Part shown: piece after piece, positions 55,685-64,000 of the stretch
Position numbering within the stretch: the first letter of the stretch is position 1
How the letters are laid out: each line of letters opens with the position of its first letter
DNA from: Nemopilema nomurai
Taxonomy: Eukaryota; Cnidaria; Scyphozoa; Rhizostomeae; Rhizostomatidae
Direction of reading: 5' to 3'
Assembly: GCA_003864495.1 (NCBI GenBank)
Contig: ML133422.1
Span: 1-64,000 of the forward strand
Length of the DNA: 64,000 bases
Translations under genes and position numbers: made by a program
Notes under the pieces: model-generated
The model's database searches: none
What the model saw: the letters and a program-made list of their open reading frames with translations, nothing else
Told to the model about the DNA's origin: nothing

Positions 55685-58523
55685 CCATAGTTAATAGAAT
55701 AATCCCTGGTTAGGAATGCCGGCGAACTTCAGAAGCTGATGTCTTTGTTGCTGCCAAGGATGAAAAGTACAAGTCTTGGCGCGAGCAATGGCTCAGTCAA
55801 ATTACTAGGACACGGGTTGTTGATGCAGATTTTAAAAGGCAGATATTAGAAGACAAAGTTTTTACTTGTGAGAAGCACTTGAAGCCAGAAGAAATCGAAA
55901 TATGTAAGTCGTTATATTCTTGCGTTCAAATATATTTGTGAAGCTTTCTAAGTCTTAGCAACACTTAGGACTTAGGCCCATACTCGGTTGTATCCGTTGA
56001 TAAAAAAGGCTATAATCCTATATCAAAAACAAGATTTGTCCAGCGTCTTCAAACGAATGGGACATTCTACATTGAAGATCGAACGGAGATCAGTTGTTGA
56101 TTTTTGTTCTTGTTCTTTTTAGTTGAGACTGATAAAATGGTCAAGAAGAAACCTGTTTTTGGTGCTATACCAACGCTGTGTATGCCAATCAAGGCCCAGG
56201 ACAGAGAACAAAAAGTAGCCAGACCTTCAAGGAGCATCGTCCAAGACATTCCTTCTAATGTAAAGAAATACAGTTACCTGTCGTTCAAAGATTTTACAAC
56301 AAGAATTCAAAAGTTGAAATCAATTAGCTGCTGGGGCATTCAAGTGTTGGATGACAGGGTTATCTTCAAATTGGCAGAAGTACCATATCTCTTACCAAGA
56401 TATAAGATTCAGGTTGATGATAGCCTTGGGTTTACAATTTCTTGCTTTGGTTTTTTCCTTCCAGAGACATTGTATTTACAAGGAATACAGACGCTCCATG
56501 AGGCAAGTGAATATCATTGATTTGATCAAAACTGTTGAAAGTCATCAAATTTGTGATGGCATCAGTGAAGATATTCAACATGGGGAGATTATTCAGCATG
56601 TTATACCTAAGTCACATGACCCACTTAGAGATGAGTACATTGCATTCAACTGTACAAACAGTAGAAGGCATGTATCTTGTGATGTTCTTTGTGACAGCCA
56701 GCCTTGTAATGGTTGTGCGGACTTTAAAGTGCTTTGCACAAAGGAAATGGCAGTGAAGAAAAGAGGACAACAAGTTCCTGCCAAACTTAAAGCTCCTGTT
56801 TCTTTCACATCACCCCAGCGCCTTAAATTAACACTTCAAGAACAGCGCTTGAAGTGCTCACAGCTGTAAAATAAAATTATGCAAATGAAATCAGAGCTTG
56901 AAAAGTCATCAATATTCATTGACAAGGAAGTTGGCCAAGACATAATCAATATATTTGGTGGAACAGACGAAAAAAACATCACATTCTTCATGAACCTATT
57001 TTGGCAACAGCAACAGAAGCTTTTTACCTCAAACCCTAAGGGACTCAGATTCCATCCTATGGTAATTCGTTTCTGTCTATCTCTTGCAGCCAAATCATCC
57101 TTTTGTTATGAAGAGTTGAGAAATAGTGGCATTCTAGTTCTGCCAAGTCAAAGAACTTTGCGTGACTATCGCGATCATATACGACCGAAACCTGGCTTTA
57201 ATAAGCAAGTTATCCAGGAATTAATACATACAACACATAAATATTTTGATGTGAAGCGTTATGTAATTCTGCTCTTTGATGAAATGAAAATCCCGTCTAA
57301 CTTGGTTTTTGACAAAGTAACTGGAGAACTAATTGGATTCACAGACTTAGAGGACCCGAGTCTTAATTTTGCAACTCTCCAAGACGAAGATGAACTTGCT
57401 TCTCATGTTTTGACTTTTCTTCTAAGAGGAGTCACAACTAATCTGAAATTTAGCTTTGCATATTTTGCAACAACAAATGTCACATGTTTCCAGATTTTCC
57501 CTTTGTTTTGGGAAGCTGTTTATATTCTGGAGAAAACTTGCAATCTGTGGGTAATTGGTGCAAGATGTGATGGGGCTGGTGCCAACAGGAACTTTTTCAA
57601 GATGCACAAGGACATGGCTGGTGATCACAATAAAGATGTTTGCCATCATACTGTCAATTTGTGGGCAAGGTACAGACACATATATTTTTTCAGATGTTCC
57701 ACATCTCCTGAAAACTGCACGAAATTGCTTGTATAATTCTGGTAGTGGCAGACAGTCAAGATATATGTGGAATGCAGGTAAACATTTACTTTGGCAACAT
57801 ATATCTGAAATTTATTCTCTTGATGCTGAGAATTCTTTGAAAGTGATACCAAAGATCACATATGAACATGTAAATCTCACTCCATATTCAAAAATGCGAG
57901 TGAATTTAGCTGCCCAGGTGTTGAGCTCCACTATGGCCAAAGCCCTTCTGCATTTTGGTGGAAATGAAGTCTCGGCTACAGCACAGTTCTGTCAATTCAT
58001 GGACTCTTTTTTCGACTGCATGAATGTTGGAAGCACCACTGAGCATGTACTGAAACGAAAACCAAATCTTGCTCCATACAATTCTTCCACTGACCCAAGG
58101 TTTGACTGGCTACAAGGGGTATTCCTACAATTTCTTGTAGATTGGAGAGAATCTATAAATAGCAGGGAAGGAGACTTCAACAAGACAGCCAGAAGCAAAA
58201 TGTTTATTTCTTGGCAAACATTTGAAGGATTTCAGGTAACAGTCTATTCTGCCATTGATGCTATTAAATTCTTGCTAGCTGAGGGAGCTGAATTTGTCTT
58301 GTCTGAAAGATTCTGTAAGGATCCATTGGAGGAGTATTTTGGAAATCAAAGAAAGCTCGGGAGGCGCTCCGATAACCCAGACTTGCAAGCTTTTGGTTAC
58401 AATGACAATACCATTCGTATTCAGAAAAGTATAACCTGTGAGAGTGGCAATACCCGTGGTCGATATGACAGGAAAAAAAGTTGGCAGAATGTTTCCAATG
58501 ACCCTCTTGCTAAACGCAAGTAA
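55685..58523 (+). pseudogene. P element 2: THAP9-like P transposase, nearly complete
   Basis: The first exon (MPAN, then VAAKDEKYKSWREQWLSQI and CEKHLKPEEIEI) is a THAP domain that lost ~20 codons with the first zinc cysteines. After an intron (from about 55903 to about 56122): KPVFGAIPTLCMP, YLSFKDFTTRIQKL, IQVDDSLGFTISCFGFF; shift near 56465; CIYKEYRRSMRQ, CNGCADFK; TAA at 56867; a coiled region; [68 protein letters not shown]; shift near 57690; [50 protein letters not shown], the C-terminal Glu-rich box. One stop and two shifts remain in an otherwise full-length transposase. The right terminus of the element was not identified. Confidence 0.8.
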
Positions 58524-60570
58524 ATATTTTACAAAGCTGACATTGTTTATTTTCTTGGATGTTTGTATTAATCTTTAATTACCACTTTTTGGAACATGGC
58601 AATCTTTTCTTTATTGCCGAGGAAAACTTCATCAGTGGCAGTATTTTGTTACATAAGTTTTAGTTTGAGGCATTTCTTAGCTTGCAATTTGACACATCAC
58701 TCGCACTCCTGTGACAATCGGTAGGACGGGGTTCGCAAAAGATGAAGGGATGAGACTCCCCCGTCCGTGCATTACGTCATTTTTGCTCTCGATGCGAGGC
58801 TCTTGTCTTGCCGAGGCTCATCTGCCTAATTTGTTTTGGGGTAGTTTTAAGGGGCAATTCTATTTCACAGATGGGGTTTTAGCCCGCGCAGCGGGGTTTT
58901 GGGGGTAGTCTTCTGTTTTACCAATATATTATTTATCTATTGTGAAAGTTGTCTTCAAAGTTTTACTGGAATATATTCTATTTGCCTGACATGGTCTATC
59001 GTGAACCTAAACATCAAATTATTTTAATTACGCACATCCATCAATTTCATTTACATAACCTTGTGCATATTTTTATTTCAAACGCATATTTTTGTCAGTA
59101 AATATTTGGGCGAGCACGCTCGGAGGGGGCATTTGGAGTGATTCGTTATTCAAGTCACTTTTAGCTTCACCGCTCATATTTTTCAACTTTGCGCGGCAAA
59201 GCAGTAGTAAATGGTTTCAGAACCAAGTTGAGATGTAGAGTCGAAATGATTCAATTCTTGGCGGACTTGATTACTTGCACTGCAAGATCGAGTGCACGTC
59301 CCATTGCAGTTGACGGTGTCCAGAGGCGGCAATCAATCAAGTTGACAACTCGTTTAATTAACACCCTTCAAGGAACCTTGTTCCAGCAGTCATGGGCCAA
59401 GCGACCTCCGCATGAAACAAACAACACGACATGACACCTTCCTACTTGCCAAGTCCGAAAAAGCTGCCACGAAAAACTTGTTTTGTTGACTGTTTTACAA
59501 GTCGTTTTGAAAGCATTGGGGGTAGATTACATGGCCGCTGTCTTCATCATAGTTTTGGAAATTGAGGGCGGTTTAAGCTTAATCGTTGAGGGTTAACCCT
59601 GTCAATTCCCACCTAAGAACAGTTGACCACGAAAAATATCTATCTTTTAGCTGATCAACCTCAGTGAAGCAAGTAAAAATCTAGTATCGACCTTTTCGTC
59701 GTCTAAATTTATTCCTATGTTGCCCCTGAATCGGCTCCGACTCTATTGAACAATGCACGACTGGCGAAACTTCGAAATCCGTTAAATTTGACCGTGCGAA
59801 GGTGCCCTTTAGTTCTTGCAAAGTATATAGTGAAAATCACTGCCGATCCTGTTATTTTTATAGACAAAAACTGAAAAACCTCGTCAATCCAATCGATTTT
59901 TGTTTAAATGACTTCGGGGGCTCTGCCATGCCGAAAAGCGACCCCTTGGCCAACACACAAACAAAAAATTGCCGTAGTTATTTTCATCTTTTCTCGGGCT
60001 TTCTCGATAGCTCTGTCACGTTTTCAACCGTCCTATGGAAAAGCTTTTTGCTTATTTAGCTCGCTACGCTGTCGTAAGAGTTTAGTGTAATTTAAAGAAA
60101 AACCGTGACACGAAATCTCTAACTTACAAAATGAAACTTAGCACACATGAAAACTGCCTCTGTAGCAGTCAAAAACTGACTATTGCCATAAATAGGCACC
60201 AAATTAATTCTACAGTTTCAGAAATCTCAACAACGCTACCAACACTAAAGAAACAACGCGAGAATGAGTAAACGTCGAATCGAAAACCATGCATCGTCAT
60301 CCACCAAGAAAATTAAATACATACAACATAAACACGTAGGGTTTTAAAGTTCGTACGGTAGTCTCTCGTCTATTAAAAACGGAGTTCTTGCTCTTCCTTT
60401 CTTCGTCCCAACACGGCAACAGTGGATAACATTCGACGCCATGCCATGACCCTGCAAGCAAGGAAAACTCGTTAGAAGCGAGGTCTGCCAAAAACGCAAT
60501 CGTAAAAGGCCAAAAAAAGCAGCAGTCACTGATTTTAGAATGCATCAAACATGTTGTTTACTGCCAAAGC
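58524..60570. other. No supported gene
   Basis: 3' flank of P element 2, then unique-looking DNA. Small frames (59189-59434, 59802-60090) overlap on different phases and have no motif. Confidence 0.45.
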
Positions 60571-61325
60571 TATTTAGAGCAATTTAGAATGAAAAACGCC
60601 CTCGAGGCTGGCGGAAGGAGTCAACAGGACAAACAGCCAGGTGCGAAAATCTAGCAAAAAACCCAATTCTTCGAAAAAAGAACCAGAAAAACAACGAAAA
60701 CGACAACTTGAAAGCAACACAACAAACTTACTTTGATTCGATTTAGAGGGCACGAAGTTTTCAGCATTTTGAAGTCAGCGAGAGGGCGTACCTGCCGTTC
60801 CCCACGTTGCTGCTGCCGCGAGTTCCGGCTCGATTTCTCTCTAAAAAAGGAAAAAAGCCAAAAATTAAACCTCCCGTAACATCATTAAAGAAGTTAATCG
60901 ATTGGTTATCAGAAATTTCCCTGAAAGCAAGCTATCTAGGTATTTAGAGCCATTTAGAGTGAAAAACGCCCTCGGGGCATGGCGGAAGGAGGTCAACAGG
61001 TCAACGGTGCAAAACCACGCACAAAAGCTAGTTTCTCGAGAGAGAAAACCAGAAAAACGGCGATCATAATGCAACAAAACAAACTTACTTTGATTCGTTC
61101 TAGAGGGCACGACAAAGTTTTCAGCATTTCGTAGCCAGCGAGAGAGCCAGGTGGGGGCGTGCCTGCAGTTTCTCGTGAATTTTTCTTCTGCCACCGCGAG
61201 TTTCGGCTCGATTTCTCACCTAAAATGAGGAAAAAGCATGAAAATCAAATCTCATTTAGCATCATTTTAAGTAAGCAATCAATTCAGCATTCAGAAAACA
61301 TCCTCGAAAGCAGGCAAGCTCGTGG
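60571..61325. repeat. Tandem duplication, period ~370 bp
   Basis: Two units, 60571-60940 and 60941 to about 61325, both start TATTTAGAGC(A/C)ATTTAGA and AAAAACGCCCTCG. They share GGCGGAAGG, AACAAACTTACTTTGATTCG, TTTTCAGCATTT, CGCGAGTT and CGGCTCGATTTCTC in order, at about 80% similarity with small insertions. Each has a donor-like TCAAAGTAAGTTTG on the minus strand. No frame is conserved between both units. Confidence 0.75.
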
Positions 61326-62247
61326 ATAGCAAATTTTTCGTGGCGGATGGAAGCTTCCCCAGCGTGGGGTGCATTGGAAAAATCGTCAAAAAACCACGGA
61401 AATTTAGTTTAGCATCATTAGGAATATCATCAGATCGAAAGAGAAACGAAAAGTACTTACTTAAGGCAGCTTTCCACGGCGAAATTCCCAAAAACGCAAT
61501 GAAAGGCAGATCCGGTAATAATGAGCACGTCCAATCACACGGGTAGCAAGCAGGAAATGACCCCTGCCCTGTCCCGAGCACGCTGTTGTTCTCTACTACC
61601 GATCTACGCCTCGGTGCTCTGCTGCGACACGTCACTCACGTCGGCAACTTGCATTTCGATTGGTGGAAGAAGACTCTCTTTTGTCCCCAAACAATGGAGG
61701 GTGGCAGAGCGAGGCACGTGACCGGGGCAAGCTCGGCCGATCGAGGGCAAGAAAATTTTCTCCCCTGCCTGGAAATGGCGAATCGAAGCAAAACGGCGAA
61801 TTCGAGAAAACGCTTGCGAATTTTGGAGAAAAAACCAGACATCTAAAAAGAGGCACTCTGGACGAACCCTACCGCTAGGAAAAGGTTCGGGAGCCAGCGC
61901 TCGGAGAAGGCGGACGATCGGCGTTCGGCGCGCAGAAAGTGGCAATGTCCACTAAAAATAAGGAAAATTTTGGAAAAAAAACCACCCACGATTGAAGACG
62001 AATGCTCGCCGAAGTGAGGGGTGTAAAAACCTTGAGGATGGGGCTTGCGGTGGGGGCACCAGGGCGGGGAGAAGGCGGTCGAAAACAGATGGGTCGCAGG
62101 AAAACGCAAATATCTCGAAAACTACGCAAAATTTCGAAAAATCCAGCCTTATTGCAAATATACAACATATAGGGAGCAAGTTGGAAAAAGAATTTCGGAA
62201 ATAGGGGCAGTGGTTTGGGAGTTTTTGTGTCGACAACACCTCGGTGT
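61326..62247. other. GC-richer non-coding segment
   Basis: Richer in G+C than its neighbours, with many short frames in all six phases (61522-62251), none of which shows a motif. The overlapping frames reflect low stop density. It ends at the 52-bp repeat. Confidence 0.4.
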
Positions 62248-62299
62248 GTAGATCAAAGGCGCCGCCTCATTTGCATATCCACATTTTAGTATATGTAGA
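62248..62299 (+). repeat. 52-bp direct repeat, copy 2
   Basis: Matches 43514-43565 at 51 of 52 positions in the same orientation, 18.7 kb away. Flanks differ on both sides. Confidence 0.85.
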
Positions 62300-62584
62300 T
62301 TCTTTAGAAAAAGTCTATACAATTATTTCTCAAACAGAACATAGCATTGGTATGAAAAATTTTAGATAGTCCAAAATATAAGCAAACTCAAGTAATCAGC
62401 TTCACACTTGAATATCTTTGATATGGAGATTTAATAGTCAAATTTCCTTGACAGCAAAAAAAATGTCTGAATGAGAGCTTTCCATTAACACTTGTATTTT
62501 AATAATTAAGAGAAAATACTTTTTAAAGTATTTGAAAGCTTAAAGCATAATTCTCAATCAACTGAAACTTTGCTTTCTCATTTA

Positions 62585-63764
62585 GGTACTGCCAAGCCAA
62601 CGTCAAGGAGAGACGACCACTTTGTATAAAGTATGGGTGTGCTTGAACAAGAAATTTTGATGGGTCCTTACTGAAAACTGCACCTGTATGGCTGGCTTAG
62701 GGTCTGCATGTAGCCATTTGGCTGCGCTCTTGTTCAAGCTTGAGGCTGCAGTACACTACAACCTCAATGAGAAAACTGCATCTACAAGCCAGTTATGCTC
62801 TTGGAATGCATGGGAATGCAATAAAAGAAGTAACACCTGCCCCTGCATCTGCCATTGATTTTTAAAGGCCCAAGAGAAGAGCATTGCCAAAATCGCAGTA
62901 CAAATTTCAGAAGAGCATTGCCAAAAAGTAAGGAGCAGTACAAATTTCAGTTGTTAGGATCCAACCATTGGAGAAGAGACCATTTCTTTTAAAAAATTTT
63001 CAGAACTATTTAATATTTTTCCCAAGGCTGCTGTTTATACAAGTTTACCCATACACGAATTTACAAACGTTAAGGAAAACAAAAGGGAGGACACAGCTGC
63101 TCAAGAAAAGGATGGAAGTGACACTGATTCTGATATTGAGAGTGACTCAAGTGTTATCCCAGAGCCTTTGACTTCTCTTTTTGATCCTACTGCAGTTAAC
63201 ATGGATGATTTTACTTTGGATGAGCATGCTAGAAAACAATATAATTTATATCATGAAAATAACTTTTAAAGGGCTTTTGGTAACCTTAGAAAACTGACAG
63301 AGAAGCAATCATTAAATCCAGCTTGGATGATACACAGAGCAGGAAGAATCACAGCGTCAATCTGCTACAAAGTTTCTCGCATGAAAAACAGTCCATCTTT
63401 GATTCCAAATATAATGCAGTACAACGATGGCTTTACATCAAAATTCACAGATTTTGGAAAGACCATGGAGCTCTTGGCAAGAAGCTGCTATATAGAAACT
63501 AAGGAGGACCACCACACCAATTTTAGTGTTATTTCATCAGGTCTGATTGTTAATACTGATGAACCGTATCTTGGAGCTTCTCCAGATGGTATTGTCACAT
63601 GCAGCTGCCATGGAAAAGGAGTGCTTGAAATCAAATGCCCCTTAGTTTGGAAAATGATCCTATGTGAAAACAAAGATTGTAAAATTAGATGGTACCACTA
63701 TCCTTGTATAGAAATGAAAAGGCATCCAAATGCAAGTTGGTACTATAGAAATTGTAAATTTTAG
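62585..63764 (+). pseudogene. SWIM-YqaJ-PHD gene (broken, internally deleted)
   Basis: After a TTTCTCATTTAG acceptor the plus strand reads VWVCLNK, then WVLTENCTCMAGLGSACSHLAALLF, a SWIM zinc motif (CxC...CxH). An acidic linker (DGSDTDSDIESDSSV) follows, then LDEHARKQYNLYH, a TAA at 63267, and the YqaJ-type nuclease core: RAGRITASICYKV, TDFGKTMELLARSCY, GLIVNTDEPYLGASPDGIV (catalytic Asp) and GVLEIKCPLV (E-x-K). Immediately after EIKCP the frame passes into LCENKDCKIRWYHYPC and ASWYYRNC, the second half of a PHD finger, so the C-terminal part of YqaJ and the first PHD half are deleted. YqaJ domains are phage-type recombination exonucleases. This fusion is a multicopy family in cnidarians, probably transposon-borne (inference). 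Confidence 0.7.
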
Positions 63765-64000
63765 CTCTTATGTGACCACATTTGTCTTGTATCTTGGTGT
63801 CACATATCCAAACACCACCCCCACCACTAAATCTGTTTCAGCTTAATATGCATGTTGAGAGAAATGAAGAAAAATTATATTGTTCATTAGACAGTACATG
63901 TACATAAAATCGAAATAAATTCTATTTGTTCACAACATTTTGGTTCAAATTTACAATACCAGACACAACAACCATTATTTTATCAATTAAATCTACATGA
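63765..64000. other. No supported gene
   Basis: AT-rich 3' flank of the YqaJ gene; nothing recognised. Confidence 0.4.

Noticed and set aside
56405..56463. A short intron ending TTTTTTCCTTCCAG in the P transposase
   Set aside because: The residues between (VDDSLGFT...FGFFLPE) are conserved coding sequence of this family, so they are exon, followed by a frameshift.
57676..57702. A GT...AG intron in the P transposase (GTACAG ... TTTTTTCAG)
   Set aside because: It would be only ~26 nt; a 1-nt shift in the T run explains the frame change better.
58968..58995. ATATTCTATTTGCCTGACATGG as the right terminus of P element 2
   Set aside because: Only loosely like the inverted left end, and no matching target duplication is visible.
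61522..62251. Many overlapping 60-110 residue frames on both strands
   Set aside because: They occur in all phases in a GC-richer stretch with few stops; no motif, no shared start, no splice logic.
1..64000. tRNA, rRNA or snRNA genes
   Set aside because: I looked for cloverleaf B-box patterns and conserved rRNA stretches and saw none; the octamer-like ATTTGCAT sites alone are not evidence.

Overview
This is AT-rich eukaryotic DNA from an animal genome. The mix of repeat families points to an anthozoan cnidarian, probably a reef coral or a relative: PIF/Harbinger with MADF-BESS partners, P elements with THAP domains, Academ-like transposases, Ngaro-type tyrosine-recombinase retroelements, and SWIM-YqaJ-PHD genes. 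The organism is inferred from those families and is not proven by the sequence. I see no convincing single-copy host gene, rRNA, tRNA or CRISPR array. Almost everything interpretable is a transposable element, and many elements sit inside one another.

Layout. 1-495: 5' end of a Harbinger transposase (minus). 1464-10125: a broken multi-exon DDE-like (Kolobok-like) gene (plus) whose intron holds a 5,400-bp Academ-like transposon A (2569-7968, minus) with ~200-bp terminal inverted repeats (TIRs) and a 3-bp target duplication. 10452-17193: a short hAT-like element flanked by ACCAA that was split by an Ngaro-like retroelement (10495-16553, minus). The Ngaro element has split direct repeats and a 2.5-kb satellite made of 112-bp units. 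19063-21797: a C48 (Ulp1-like) protease plus C2H2 zinc-finger gene, interrupted by a LINE endonuclease scrap. 23900-24305: a second C48 fragment. 24489-27712: a structurally complete Harbinger element with an intact MADF-BESS gene and an intact DDE transposase. 28181-38660: a broken Academ-like element B (plus), carrying a decayed Harbinger element (about 29809-32530) and a hAT element (34928-38422, 8-bp duplication). 39039-41924: a TTAA-flanked element with a P2X7-like domain gene. 42374-43505: a truncated P element (THAP). 44009-48103: a deleted Ty3/gypsy element. 48104-55684: a LINE fragment interrupted by Academ-like element C (48485-55461, minus, 7 readable exons). 55685-58523: a nearly complete P-element transposase. 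58524-62584: non-coding DNA with a 370-bp tandem duplication. 62585-63764: a broken SWIM-YqaJ-PHD gene.

How it fits together. The three Academ-like elements A, B and C are very divergent. They nevertheless share an ordered set of motifs: zinc-binding N-terminus, DNID box, buried hydrophobic-D box, G-[GD]-[LF]-H box, GG-hydrophobic-G box, then an XPG/FEN-like nuclease block with E-A-D-T-R, D-T-D-V and F-H-x-[LF]-T-G-x-D, then a Cys-rich tail. Elements A and C both start with TAG and have 3-bp target duplications. For C, removing the element and one copy of GAA restores the interrupted LINE reading frame exactly. This system is the most interesting content of the window. The best candidate for recent mobility is the intact Harbinger element at 24489-27712.
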